From Trichobilharzia regenti (lineage: Eukaryota > Platyhelminthes > Trematoda > Strigeidida > Schistosomatidae): a DNA stretch of 64,000 bases. Both the position numbers and the translations under genes were made by a program. Under the pieces are notes generated by a model. It saw only the letters and a list, made by a program, of their open reading frames with translations, was not told the origin of the DNA and searched no databases. Positions 1 to 9,504 of this stretch are shown here, in pieces. The stretch is taken from positions 15,603,925 to 15,667,924 of the forward strand of contig OX235266.1 of the NCBI GenBank assembly GCA_944472135.2. Reading direction: 5' to 3'. Each line of letters opens with the position of its first letter. Position 1 is the stretch's first letter.

Positions 1-1424
1 GAGTTTTAAACTTGAAAAGTGCACAAAGGCAGAAAGTCCTAGCCTTCAGAAGAGGAAAGATGTAATGCATATTATTCCTGATACGAATAATTTATCAGGA
101 AATCCACGACAGTCTGAACCACTTCTCTTTATCATATAGCTGACTAAGGAAATCTCATCACACCGTTCAAAACTCTAGGAAATGACTATAAGCTTGATAC
201 GTCTTCTGGTTTACTATCACTCTGTCAGAGCACCTCAGGGGACATAGCAGAAGATTTCAAAAACCAATTAGGAACTATACTTCTGTGGAGAACTGGTTCT
301 CTCACCGACTCCCATAGGAAATGGTGTCTGAACCCCCACTAGACTCTTTGAAGGTAAGGACAGATAACTGTTAGGAAAGGAATGATACAGGTTTCAAAAG
401 CACTTCAACCAAAAATCTGGATATTAATCCGAAATGACCTTCACTAGGGCGAATATCTACCAATCAGAGGAGAGCATGAGGCGAGGGGCGCCAAATCAAG
501 TTCTGGTAAGTGGTCTGCATGTTTATGTATTTCATGAGTGGAACTCAGTTATATGATTATAATGCGAACCCCTTTTACTGCCTATATTAGTTCAGTTTTC
601 AATTTCTTGGGCGTGTTTTTGTAAAAACTTGTTTTGGGTCATTTTTTTGTATCCAAGTGGTCTGCAGACCACTAACGACCAAATTTGGTCTTAAGTTTAA
701 ACTTACAATAATACCGAGTAATACCAGTGAAATACCTACTGACACTATTTATCTAAGGTGATTAGATGTTGAAAAGATGTTGAAGTAATATGATTTTTCA
801 CGTCTGGCAGAAGTCTATTCCATTTTTTTCCACACTACTCATACTGTGTAAATATTGAATTTAAGGACTTCAAGCATAAACTTGAAGTTATAAGTTTCCC
901 CATAGGGTTACTTTAGGAATCAACCCAAACTTGATAGGGACACATTTAATTTCGATAAAGAGAGGAAGACGAAATTTGCAGTATAAAATGATATCATTCT
1001 ATTTCACAGGTTCTCATCAGCTGCAGACTACCTGAAATTACATGGTTATATAGATGATAATAACACTTTAATGTTCGAATCTGGGAATAGCTTGATAAAA
1101 TTTGAAGGTAGTGTCAAAGTTAAACTATTATAGCCTAAACCACAGTGACCTCACACAACCAGCCAGAACCCAGACTCGAAAAAGTCGCATAGACGTTGAA
1201 AAATACACTAAAATATTCTGCAAACTTGATATTACACTCTATAGTTGTAGCTTATGTGTTGCAAGAATGTCTCCCAGTCATTGTACAGATGATTTATACA
1301 TAAATCGTACCATGCGGGATATACCCATTCATCCAGGTGACTGTAGGTCATGGTACTTTGAGAGCTATTGGTATTTGTGACATTACTCCTCGACCTACTC
1401 CTAACTCTAATCATAATTTATTAT
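1..1424. other. Non-coding stretch, no gene recognised
   Basis: AT-rich sequence with no convincing exon, RNA gene or element end. The short open frames near 1,100-1,400 show no family motif and overlap on both strands, so I treat them as chance. Positions about 955-1,025 match, in inverted orientation, about 32,340-32,415 (both read through a block related to 'cagtataaaatg'), so a dispersed repeat of unknown type is present here. Confidence 0.5.
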
Positions 1425-1612
1425 TATTCCTTCACGTTCCCGGTGGAACATAAGGCTTTAAGCTAGAGGCTTGAAGTTCCTGTAGCAGTGGTGTTTATTT
1501 TTACAGGATGGGGCTGCTGGCCTAATGCCCAACCTTTCCTCTTTATCAGCTTTATTTCTGGCTTAGCAAGGTAAAGGAGTGTGTCGAACACCGGACCATG
1601 TGCATCATAATG
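1425..1612 (-). repeat. tRNA-derived SINE-like repeat (family B), degenerate copy
   Basis: Read on the - strand, this matches the better-preserved copies at 41,434-41,650 (+) and 41,735-41,975 (-). Shared blocks include 'aagctagaggcttgaagt' and 'aggtaaaggagtgtgtcg'. The tRNA-like head with its pol III B-box is decayed in this copy (only 'caccggaccatgtgc' remains). It is probably a truncated SINE insertion. Confidence 0.55.
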
Positions 1613-1671
1613 CTAACTCTTAATCCTAACTTTAACCCTTAACCCTAGGCAATAAACCTTAATCTTAGAAG

Positions 1672-2144
1672 TGATAGGATCCCACATATTTTGGTATTGA
1701 CTGTTTAAACTTGCATTTATGGTATGTTATCATTCTCACGCATTTTGGTAGTGACTGCTAGTTTTGTATATCATCATTCTCACGCATTTTGGTAGTGACT
1801 GCTAATTTTGTATATATGGTATATAATCATTCCCACGCATTTTGTTACTGACTGTCAATGTCGCACATATGGCATATTGTCATTTCTCACACACTTTGTT
1901 ATTGGCTATTAAGGTCAATTATTTCAAATGCTGTTAGCTGTCCATATTGTTGTAAAATGTATAAATACCATGGCTTTCTTTATCGTTGTTGCACCTCAAT
2001 ACACAGTCACAGTCCAGCCTTTGTCTTTTGATATTTGCGTGCTTTACTAAGTCGGAAGGTACGACGAGCAGATAGACAGATTAGTTCAGGCGCAGACAGA
2101 ATAAGGTGAAAACGTCTATCATTCAATTCCCCACGGTTATAACA
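1672..2144 (+). repeat. 5' LTR of the deleted Gypsy element
   Basis: Direct repeat of 3,184-3,655 with only a few substitutions and one 1-nt indel (gtctatcatt versus gtcatcatt), plus a few differences near the 3' end. It contains short internal repeats built on 'cacgcattttggtagtgact' at about 1,738-1,860 and a possible TATA element 'gtataaatacc' at about 1,959. Confidence 0.9.
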
Positions 2145-2300
2145 ATTGGCGACGGGGTTTACCTTAATTCATGCAGATATAACAATTGGCGACGGTTCTT
2201 AATTCAGTGCAGATATAACAATGGGTTTACCTTAATTCAGTGCAGTTACAACAATTGGCGACGTGGATTTACTTTAATTCATTGCAGTTATAGCACGCAA
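2145..2300 (+). promoter_or_regulatory. Tandem array of primer-binding-site-like units
   Basis: Immediately after the 5' LTR the motif 'ataacaattggcgacgg' recurs: TGGCGAC begins at 2,147, 2,187 and 2,256, and a weaker unit ('ataacaatggg') lies near 2,214-2,225. Each unit is followed by a copy of 'ttaattcatgcag'. The first TGG sits 2 nt from the LTR, where a minus-strand primer site is expected. TGGCGAC is the start of the tRNA-Arg-type primer site used by some metazoan Gypsy elements; the match beyond that is partial. Confidence 0.65.
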
Positions 2301-2373
2301 ACGACGACAGTTTTTATTCTGTTCAGCGCAACTATATAACATTTTTGACTGTGTAAATTACAACCCAATTATA

Positions 2374-3186
2374 ATGTCTATCTCTCTGGACGATCTTCCG
2401 GTGACTGCAGTTGAGGTTGCCAGACACACACTGCGTGATCCAGTTTTACAGCAAGTATCAAAGTTCATCCGATGTGGCTGGCCTCCACATGTTCATTCAA
2501 ATGTTTTAAAACAGTTTTACCAGCGACGCAAATCCCTATCCATCGTTAATGGATGCATAATGTTTGCTGATCGTGTTGTCGTTCCAGCTAATCTTCGTGA
2601 CCATGTGCTTCGGCAGCTTCATATATCACATCCTGGTGTTGGGAGAATGAAGGCGATCGCTCGCAGTTATGTTTACTGGCCCAACATCGATGACCATATC
2701 GAAGACCTCGTTCGCAAGTGTAGTAAATGTGCTCAAGCATCAAAGTGTCCACGCAAGACAGAACTATGTTCCTGGCCACGACCGGACAAACCATGGTCCC
2801 GTGTTCATGTTGACTTCGCTGGACCGTTCAATAGTATGCATTTCTTAATATGTGTCGACGCGTTTTCCAAATGGCCAGAGATATTTCCTATGCATTCTGC
2901 CACATCAATTGCAACAGTGTCCCTCCTACGTCAACTATTACTGAACGTTTCGTCGACACCTTTAAGCGTGCTTATGCAAAAGCGAAGGGGGAGGGAACAA
3001 CAGAAAAAAATTTTGGATAAATTCTTGCTGCATTATCGTACGAATGAAAAAGGACAGTTATGTGGCAGACACACAGATCACGCTCTATCCAGTACCACGC
3101 AAAGGTCAACTCGACAAAGAAGAGCTCCGAAACCTTTTCAAATAGATCCAAAAAGCAAGTCCTACACTCTTTACGGGGGGAGGTGA
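2374..3186 (+). pseudogene. Pol remnant: integrase zinc finger and broken catalytic core
   Basis: An open frame of 270 codons. Residues about 83-119 form the integrase HHCC zinc-binding module (H83, H86, C116, C119), followed by the start of the DDE core with first catalytic Asp about D147 in VDFAGP. The second Asp and the Glu are absent: after residue about 185 the frame leaves the normal integrase reading, and a different frame across 2,945-3,015 resembles the post-core region, so an internal deletion plus frameshift is likely. The stop codon is TGA at 3,184-3,186, the first three bases of the 3' LTR. Not expected to be an active integrase. Confidence 0.85.
3175..3183 (+). promoter_or_regulatory. 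Polypurine tract
   Basis: ggggggagg directly abuts the 3' LTR, the usual plus-strand DNA primer of LTR retrotransposons. The same position in the element at 15,967 carries aaaaggggagg. Confidence 0.8.
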
Positions 3187-3655
3187 TAGGATCCCACATA
3201 TTTTGGTATTGACTGTTTAAACTTGCATTTATGGTATGTTATCATTCTCACGCATTTTGGTAGTGACTGCTAATTTTGTATATCATCATTCTCACGCATT
3301 TTGGTAGTGACTGCTAATTTTGTATATATGGTATATAATCATTCCCACGCATTTTGTTACTGACTGTCAATGTCGCACATATGGCATATTATCATTTCTC
3401 ACACACTTTGTTATTGGCTATTAAGGTCAATTATTTCAAATGCTGTTAGCTGTCCATATTGTTGTAAAATGTATAAATACCATGGCTTTCTTTATCGTTG
3501 TTGCACCTCAATACACAGTCACAGTCCAGCCTTTGTCTTTTGATATTTGCGTGCTTTACTAAGTCGGAAGGTACGACGAGCAGATAGACAGATTAGTTCA
3601 GGCGCAGACAGAATAAGGTGAAAACGTCATCATTCAATTCCCTAAAGATATAACA
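3184..3655 (+). repeat. 3' LTR of the deleted Gypsy element
   Basis: Second LTR copy, followed by the target duplication agaag. Confidence 0.9.
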
Positions 3656-3959
3656 AGAAGCCATAACCCTACCTAACAGCATATATTTGCAGAAAAAGTA
3701 CCTAGTAAATAAATAGAATACTGTGTCTATCCTCTCCAAGTCCCAAAAGGCAGGCATGATTTGATTTGGAACGACATTTCATAGCATTCCCTATTTCTGA
3801 TCGGTTCTTGAAAGTCAACTTTTTAAGGACCTTGGCTTTGGCTATGATACTTTAACTTTGCCGACAAAGTTTTTAATGTTCGGTAACCGCATTCACACTC
3901 CATGATACAATAAGTCGTGGTAATTGACGTGCGTGACTAGAAAAGTTAGTACTACCCAT
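3656..3959. other. Spacer between two LTR elements
   Basis: No gene or repeat recognised. The last five bases (cccat, 3,955-3,959) are the left target duplication of the next element. Confidence 0.5.
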
Positions 3960-4154
3960 TGTTGTGAACTTTTCTTATAATACGTATCTAGTCATATTCA
4001 TATCTCTACCGCTATTAACACTCTTTTTTTCCTTTATATGTTTAAGCCATTCCGGCTTCATTGTAAAATGAATAAAGCCTAAATTCTTGGTTCATTCGTC
4101 TTTTCAAGATTCAAGCATCACTCATCGTTCTAAGACTCAATCACCTTCGTAACA
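3960..4154 (+). repeat. 5' LTR (195 bp)
   Basis: Reads identical to 7,756-7,950. Predicted layout: U3 3,960-4,059, R from about 4,060, U5 to 4,154. Confidence 0.95.
4033..4076 (+). promoter_or_regulatory. LTR promoter and poly(A) signal
   Basis: A TATA-like tttatat lies at 4,033-4,039. A start site 25-30 nt downstream would fall at about 4,060-4,065, exactly where the 17-nt block attgtaaaatgaataaa (4,060-4,076) begins. AATAAA at 4,071-4,076 would serve as the poly(A) signal in the 3' LTR copy (7,867-7,872). The start site is predicted, not observed. Confidence 0.6.
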
Positions 4155-4155
4155 A

Positions 4156-4172
4156 TTTATTCATTTTACAAT
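4156..4172 (+). promoter_or_regulatory. Candidate self-priming primer-binding site
   Basis: tttattcattttacaat starts 1 nt after the 5' LTR and is the exact reverse complement of 4,060-4,076, the predicted 5' end of the element's RNA. Pairing stops at both ends (4,155/4,077 and 4,173/4,059 do not pair). This geometry matches the self-priming mechanism known for Tf1-type elements, where the RNA 5' end folds back onto the primer site and is cleaved to give the primer. Confidence 0.7.
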
Positions 4173-4176
4173 ATTC

Positions 4177-4268
4177 ATGGAACGATTTTTCCGACCTGAT
4201 CGGTTCGACGTAGAACCTAACGCAGTTGGAGCTGCCAAGAAGTGGGATCACTGGTTTGCGACTTTTCC
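4177..4268 (+). pseudogene. N-terminal part of Gag, out of frame with the rest
   Basis: An ATG at 4,177 opens a frame whose first 30 or so residues (MERFFRPDRFDVEP...) look like the start of a Gag of this type and run into the tryptophan-rich KKWDHW segment. Near 4,262-4,270 the Gag similarity moves to the frame of the long ORF that begins at 4,242. A single missing base in this short stretch would explain it. The long frame could also start at its own ATG at 4,242, giving a Gag shorter by about 20 residues. Confidence 0.6.
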
Positions 4269-7200
4269 TACTTCATTGAATCAATGGGATCCGAAAATCC
4301 TTCGAAACTACATATTCTCTTCAATCATATTTCTACTTCTGTATACGAATGCATTTCTGAATGCAAAACATACGAAGAAGCTATCGACACTCTCAAGAGT
4401 CTCTACATGCAGCCTTGCAACGAAGTGTTTGCTCGACACTTGTTAGCAACGTGTAAACAAGAATCTGGCGAAAATCTGGATCAGTTTGTTCGTCGACTCA
4501 AGTCGCTGACTACAGATTGTTCATTCAGGGCAGTTACAGCCGAAGAACATCGTAACGAATCTCTACGTGATTCATTCATCTCAGGTATACAGTCTTCGAT
4601 GATACGCCAGAGGCTATTAGAACAGCGTACTTTAACTTTTCAAGCGGCATACGATCAAGCACGAGCTCTAGAGATGGCACATCAACAATCGCAGTCATAC
4701 AACAATCCTGTTACACCTTGCGCGTCCATTTCTTTACATGATGTACCTCATTCATCAGATTCCACACCCTCCGTCAATGAAACAACCATTGCTGCCGTTG
4801 AATCCAAATGCTTTTTCTGTGGTAATCGTAGACATCCTCGTTCCAAATGCCCCGCCCGTGATGCAGTTTGCAAAGCTTGTGGCAAGCAAGGACATTTTCA
4901 GAAGGTTTGCAGGTCTGCGCCATCTACGAAAAAAGGTCCATCTTCAGTTAACTCTATAATTTCATCTCTCGTTGTGGCTTCAGCACCTCAAAGTCTCACT
5001 GATGCTGTTACGCAGCTTACTGTCAATGGGAAATCAATGCAAGCTCTAGTGGATACCGGAAGCAGTGAGAGCTACATCTCTTCCTCAGTTGTTCGTAAGT
5101 ATAACTGGAAAGTCCATAAGTCTCGAAACAGAATCACAATGGCGAGTACGAATCTTACTAGTCATACTGAAGGACATTGTTTTCTATCCATCTGCTATAA
5201 AAACCACACTTATGATCTATTCAAATTTTCCATTCTTCATAATTTATGTGCAGACGTCCTTCTTGGACATGATTTTTTAAAACTTCACAAACACATTGAG
5301 ATTCCTTTTGGGGGATCAAAGCCGCCTTTTTCTCTCTGTGGTCTACCTTGTGTTCGCGTCGACCTGCCTACCCTGTTTGAAAATCTTTCAAAAGACTGTA
5401 AACCGATCGCGATAAAATCCCGGCGTTATTCTCGTGAAGATGAAAGTTTTATTTCCACCGAAGTCAACCGGTTACTGCAAGAAGGTGTTATTGAACCTTC
5501 TAATTCTCCTTGGCGAGCTCAAGTTCTTGTTACGTCAAACGAACGCCATAAAAAGAGGATGGTAGTTGATTATAGTCAGACAATCAATCGATTCACTTTT
5601 CTGGATGCTTACCCATTACCTAGGATTGACGAAATGATAGAAAAAATCGCACAATATGACATATTCAGCACTCTTGATCTGAAGAATGCTTATCATCAAA
5701 TTGCCCTAAGGAACGAAGATAAACCATATACTGCTTTCGAGGCTTGTGGGAAACTTTACCAATTTTGCCGAATTCCTTTTGGTGTTACCAATGGCGTAGC
5801 TTGTTTTCAACGCATTATCGATGAATTGATCAGTAAAGAACAACTCACAAGCACGTTTGCCTACATTGACAATGTCACTATCTGCGGCAAAACTCAGGAG
5901 GAACACGACAAAAATCTAAACAAGTTTATGGTAGCAGCACGCAATTATGGAATAACCCTTAATGATTCCAAAAGTGTGATCTCAAGCAGAAGCATACAAT
6001 TACTCGGTTATGAAGTTTCAAAAGGGGTTATTAAACCAGATCCCGATCGGCTAAAACCTCTTCGTGATCTAGAACCACCCACAGATATCAAATCTCAACA
6101 ACGGGCCGTTGGATTATTTGCTTATTATTCACAGTGGATCCCTCGCTTCTCAGATAAAATCCACCCATTGGTAAATAATCGGATTTTCCCTCTTGATATC
6201 GAAACTCGAAATGCTTTTGACAAACTGAAAGACGACTTAGAACGTGCAGTCGTTGTGGTAGTTGATCCGAAAGCACCCCTTGTTGTTGAAACAGATGCTT
6301 CAGATGTCTCAATTGCAGCTACATTAAACCAGAATGGTAAACCTGTCGCCTTCTTTTCTCGAAGCCTCTCTCGAAGTGAGAAACATCATTCATCGGTTGA
6401 GAAAGAAGCCTATGCCGTGGTTGAAGCAATTCGTAAGTGGAAGCATTACCTTCTCGGAAATCACTTCAAACTTGTCACTGATCAACGTTCAGTAGCATTC
6501 ATGTTTGACAAGATTCATAAAGGCAAAATCAAGAACGATAAAATAATGCGTTGGAGAATTGAGCTATCCCCTTATCAATATGACATCATTTATCGTCCTG
6601 GAAGGGATAATCAAGCTGCTGATACATTTTCCCGTAGTTTCTGCGGTTCCTTGCAGTCAGTGTGCGACTTGAAATTTCTCCATGACTCTATGTGCCATCC
6701 TGGAGTTGTCCGAATGATGCATTTTGTACGCTCGAGAAACCTTCCATTCTCCCTTGACGAGGTGCGCAATGTAACCAGTAAATGCGTGACATGCTGTGAG
6801 TTAAAGCCTCAATTTTACAATCCCTCTAATTTCAAACTCATAAAAGCAACCCAACCTTTTGAAAGGTTAAGCATCGACTTTAAAGGACCTCTACCGTCAG
6901 CTAGCCGCAATCACTATCTGCTCACGCTGATCGATGAATATTCTCGATTCCCCTTTGCATTCGCCTGCCCCGACATGTCGTCTCAAACGGTAATGAATTG
7001 CCTTTGCCAACTGTTTTCGATTTTCGGTATGCCTTCTTACATACATACCGACAGAGGCGCTGCTTTCATGTCTACCGAATTACGGGCATTTCTTCTGGAG
7101 AAAGGCGTAGCAACCAGTCGTACTACCTCATACAATCCTCAAGCCAATGGGCAGGTCGAGCGCCTCAATGGAACACTTTGGCGTGCCATCACTCTAGCAT

Positions 7201-7721
7201 TAAGATCACGGGGCCTACCAACGGCACAATGGGAGTCTGTTCTACTCGACGCCTTGCATTCCATCAGATCTTTGCTCTGTACTGCAACGAACGCCACGCC
7301 ACACGAACGACTGTTTACCTATAACCGAAGATCGACATCTGGGACAACTCTTCCTACTTGGCTCACTGTACCAGGACCAGTACTTCTCCGGCGGAGTGTT
7401 CGTCAGTCCAAATTCGATCCCCTGGTTGAAGAGGTGGAGCTATTGAATTGTAACCCGCAATTCGCTCACGTTCGCTTCGGTAATGGACGTGAAGATACAG
7501 TTGCTCTTCATCATCTGGCACCCAAAGGCGAAGATATAGATCAAGTTGAAAATTCAATACCGGAGGGCGACGCAATTCCTGAGCAACAAGTAAATGGGGA
7601 TGCGACCACTGATCCTAATATTCTTCGTGAAGAAAATACAACTGAAACGAACAACGGGCGTATTCTTTTGGAAAAACAACAACGTGTACGGCCTTACAAT
7701 TTGCGTACCAGAGAAGCGTGA
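4242..7721 (+). CDS. Gag-Pol polyprotein of the Gypsy element
   Basis: A frame of 1,159 residues. Gag matrix/capsid-like region about 1-185; two zinc knuckles of form CX2CX4HX4C from residues about 190 and 210; aspartic protease at about 271 (LVDTGSS); reverse transcriptase about 400-620 with first catalytic Asp 479 in LDLKNAY and the active-site box YIDN at 541-544; RNase H with Asp 685 in ETDAS; integrase with HHCC finger (H814, H819, C848, C851) and a complete D879-D937-E973 triad with 35 residues between the last two. All enzyme domains are uninterrupted. Oddities: the second residue pair of the usual YxDD box is DN, and the Gag start is shifted (see 4,177). Protein made from the LTR promoter would form virus-like particles and cDNA in the cell; activity is inferred only. 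Confidence 0.92.
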   Translation: MGSLVCDFSYFIESMGSENPSKLHILFNHISTSVYECISECKTYEEAIDTLKSLYMQPCNEVFARHLLATCKQESGENLDQFVRRLKSLTTDCSFRAVTAEEHRNESLRDSFISGIQSSMIRQRLLEQRTLTFQAAYDQARALEMAHQQSQSYNNPVTPCASISLHDVPHSSDSTPSVNETTIAAVESKCFFCGNRRHPRSKCPARDAVCKACGKQGHFQKVCRSAPSTKKGPSSVNSIISSLVVASAPQSLTDAVTQLTVNGKSMQALVDTGSSESYISSSVVRKYNWKVHKSRNRITMASTNLTSHTEGHCFLSICYKNHTYDLFKFSILHNLCADVLLGHDFLKLHKHIEIPFGGSKPPFSLCGLPCVRVDLPTLFENLSKDCKPIAIKSRRYSREDESFISTEVNRLLQEGVIEPSNSPWRAQVLVTSNERHKKRMVVDYSQTINRFTFLDAYPLPRIDEMIEKIAQYDIFSTLDLKNAYHQIALRNEDKPYTAFEACGKLYQFCRIPFGVTNGVACFQRIIDELISKEQLTSTFAYIDNVTICGKTQEEHDKNLNKFMVAARNYGITLNDSKSVISSRSIQLLGYEVSKGVIKPDPDRLKPLRDLEPPTDIKSQQRAVGLFAYYSQWIPRFSDKIHPLVNNRIFPLDIETRNAFDKLKDDLERAVVVVVDPKAPLVVETDASDVSIAATLNQNGKPVAFFSRSLSRSEKHHSSVEKEAYAVVEAIRKWKHYLLGNHFKLVTDQRSVAFMFDKIHKGKIKNDKIMRWRIELSPYQYDIIYRPGRDNQAADTFSRSFCGSLQSVCDLKFLHDSMCHPGVVRMMHFVRSRNLPFSLDEVRNVTSKCVTCCELKPQFYNPSNFKLIKATQPFERLSIDFKGPLPSASRNHYLLTLIDEYSRFPFAFACPDMSSQTVMNCLCQLFSIFGMPSYIHTDRGAAFMSTELRAFLLEKGVATSRTTSYNPQANGQVERLNGTLWRAITLALRSRGLPTAQWESVLLDALHSIRSLLCTATNATPHERLFTYNRRSTSGTTLPTWLTVPGPVLLRRSVRQSKFDPLVEEVELLNCNPQFAHVRFGNGREDTVALHHLAPKGEDIDQVENSIPEGDAIPEQQVNGDATTDPNILREENTTETNNGRILLEKQQRVRPYNLRTREA

Positions 7722-7755
7722 CATAATGGCTCATTCCTTTTCAAGCCGCAGTGAA

Positions 7756-7950
7756 TGTTGTGAACTTTTCTTATAATACGTATCTAGTCATATTCATATC
7801 TCTACCGCTATTAACACTCTTTTTTTCCTTTATATGTTTAAGCCATTCCGGCTTCATTGTAAAATGAATAAAGCCTAAATTCTTGGTTCATTCGTCTTTT
7901 CAAGATTCAAGCATCACTCATCGTTCTAAGACTCAATCACCTTCGTAACA
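7756..7950 (+). repeat. 3' LTR (195 bp)
   Basis: Reads identical to the 5' LTR; followed by the target duplication cccat. Confidence 0.95.
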
Positions 7951-7955
7951 CCCAT

Positions 7956-8415
7956 ATGCATTTACAAATGCTTTACCTCATAAATAAGTGGTCCTTAGTG
8001 TCTCTTAATGAGTCCTGTGATTCTTGCGAACTAAGGTCGATATTAGACGGAGATTTGGTCCATATTCCTAGGTTTACAAGTCTAGATAGTGTCATCGGGT
8101 TTCACATAATAGGTGTGTTTTAAAATGTAAAGTCTTAAGATTTTATTTTGATAAATCTTATCCATAATGGAGTTGTGCTATACCACAGTGCCCAAGTTTT
8201 ATACTTGTATCAGTGATATCCCCTACGGACAAAGGTTGGTATAGAAAGTATTAACCCCCGTGACAATTATATTGAATTCTTAGCTAACTTACTGTGTCGC
8301 GATTAATCACGGTACTTTTCAATAATTTCCGTATTGTAAGTAAATAAGGATCTTCATATCTACTGAGCTCTTGGGTTGAATAGTTTATTCCTGTCTGTCT
8401 GTTTTCGACATAGAA
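7956..8415. other. Spacer with a dispersed-repeat piece
   Basis: No gene. About 8,140-8,260 ('ttatccataatggagtt' and following) matches 24,245-24,320 at the edge of the large inverted repeat, so it is part of a dispersed repeat. Confidence 0.45.
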
Positions 8416-9480
8416 CTTTGCACAAATGTGCGAAAGTTCAAGTCGCCACATTCCGTGTAGCACGCGAAGCAAGAGAAGAAAGTACAAGAAAAGCATAATA
8501 GAAACAGTGAGCAGAAGTGTGAGACAAAGGAGTAATAAGGAAATACAAAACAGTTTCATTGAAGATCATAAGTCACAGGGAGTGGATGCATCTGCGCCAC
8601 TGAGAACGGTTTTGAGCCATGTCACCAATTGTTTCCAACCATAGATTTTTACCGTCCTGAGGACCCCAGCCTGGAAGTCTACACCTTTCTACGTGGCTTA
8701 GACCAACTGTTGTGGATTTCATTGACTGATGCCAAGTTTTTGTTTGACCGCCGCTAGCTTTTTTCCAGTCTGACCCTATATCCGCTAACATTGCTCGTCG
8801 AGGGAGGCGATGACTGGCTAGGCATGCGTAACACATGTCCTAACCATCTCAGTCTTTGTAACTTCACGACTTCGTCGATTGATTTCCCCTGTTTACCTAG
8901 AACTCGACGCCTAACTTCAATGCTGCTCACCGTATTATGCCACTTCACACGGGAGATAGAACGCAGGTACCTATGATCAAAGACAGCTAGTCTTTTCATG
9001 TCTTCCACTCTCAGTGACCAGGTCTCACAACCATAAAGGAGGACGGAGCGGACTGATGAGCAGTACACCCGCCCTTTGGTCGATAGTCGAACATCTCGTC
9101 TACGCCAGAGTCGGCGTAAACTAACAAATGCGAAACGAGCCCCTTGTATTCGTGCTGAGATTTCTTCAGAGATCAGCCCGTTGGGGCTGATGGTACTTCC
9201 CAAATAAGTGAAGCGGTCAACGTGCTCTACCACTTCACTTCCTATTTTTAAACTAGGCGTCGATGTAGTCCAGTCCTGTAACATCACCTTGCATTTGACA
9301 GCAGGAGCGAATCGCATGCCAAACATTCGTAGATTGCGGCTCAAGGTGTTTAGAAGACTCTGCATTTCGTCAGCGTCTTCGCCTAGAAGGACTATATCGT
9401 CTGCATATTCCAAGTCAACGAGATTATTCCCCGGTATCAAGTCAATCCCTGAGTTTATTCCTAATGTACACAAAGTGGTG
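8416..9480 (-). mobile_element. RTE/SR2-like non-LTR retrotransposon, 5'-truncated
   Basis: The - strand carries the last part of a non-LTR reverse transcriptase and the 3' tail of the element. The tail ('cacaaatgtgcgaaagttcaa' region, about 8,420-8,520) recurs at 31,900-32,040, 45,660-45,780 and, more diverged, at 9,900 and 10,630. The 5' part, with endonuclease and the front of the RT, is missing, as is usual for target-primed retrotransposition. Confidence 0.75.
8754..9473 (-). pseudogene. C-terminal fragment of an RTE-like reverse transcriptase
   Basis: 239 codons open. The RT catalytic box YADD lies near residue 23, followed by the conserved thumb and C-terminal run typical of RTE-like elements: FTYLGS, then YGCETW, then RLRWLGHVLRM near residue 210. 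All sequence before the YADD box is missing, so the protein is a fragment; the last 20 or so residues come from a shifted frame. Confidence 0.85.
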
Positions 9481-9504
9481 TAATAGACTGAGCAATATTG
9501 AGGT

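Larger units (their letters stand above)
1672..3655 (+). mobile_element. Internally deleted Gypsy-type LTR retrotransposon
   Basis: A 1,984-bp element bounded by direct LTRs (473 and 472 bp) that start TGATAGGATCCC and end ATAACA. The 5-bp target duplication agaag lies at 1,667-1,671 and 3,656-3,660. The interior holds a TGGCGACGGGG primer-site array just after the 5' LTR, one open frame with an integrase remnant, and the polypurine tract ggggggagg touching the 3' LTR. Gag, protease, reverse transcriptase and RNase H are missing, so movement would need proteins from a relative. LTR ends, primer site and tract resemble those of the element at 15,967-18,673, which suggests one lineage. Confidence 0.9.
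3960..7950 (+). mobile_element. Nearly intact Gypsy-type LTR retrotransposon, 3,991 bp
   Basis: Two LTRs of 195 bp that read as identical, with TGTTG...AACA ends, flanked by the perfect 5-bp target duplication cccat (3,955-3,959 and 7,951-7,955). The interior encodes a single Gag-Pol frame in the order Gag zinc knuckles, protease, reverse transcriptase, RNase H, integrase, which is the Gypsy order. Identical LTRs indicate a recent insertion. There is no tRNA-type TGG primer site after the 5' LTR and no clear polypurine tract before the 3' LTR; instead a 17-nt self-complementary block is present. The compact size, short LTRs and fused frame recall the CsRn1-like trematode elements, but I cannot confirm the clade. 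Confidence 0.95.

Noticed and set aside
1102..1414. Short open frames on both strands
   Set aside because: No motif, overlapping on opposite strands, no splice context.
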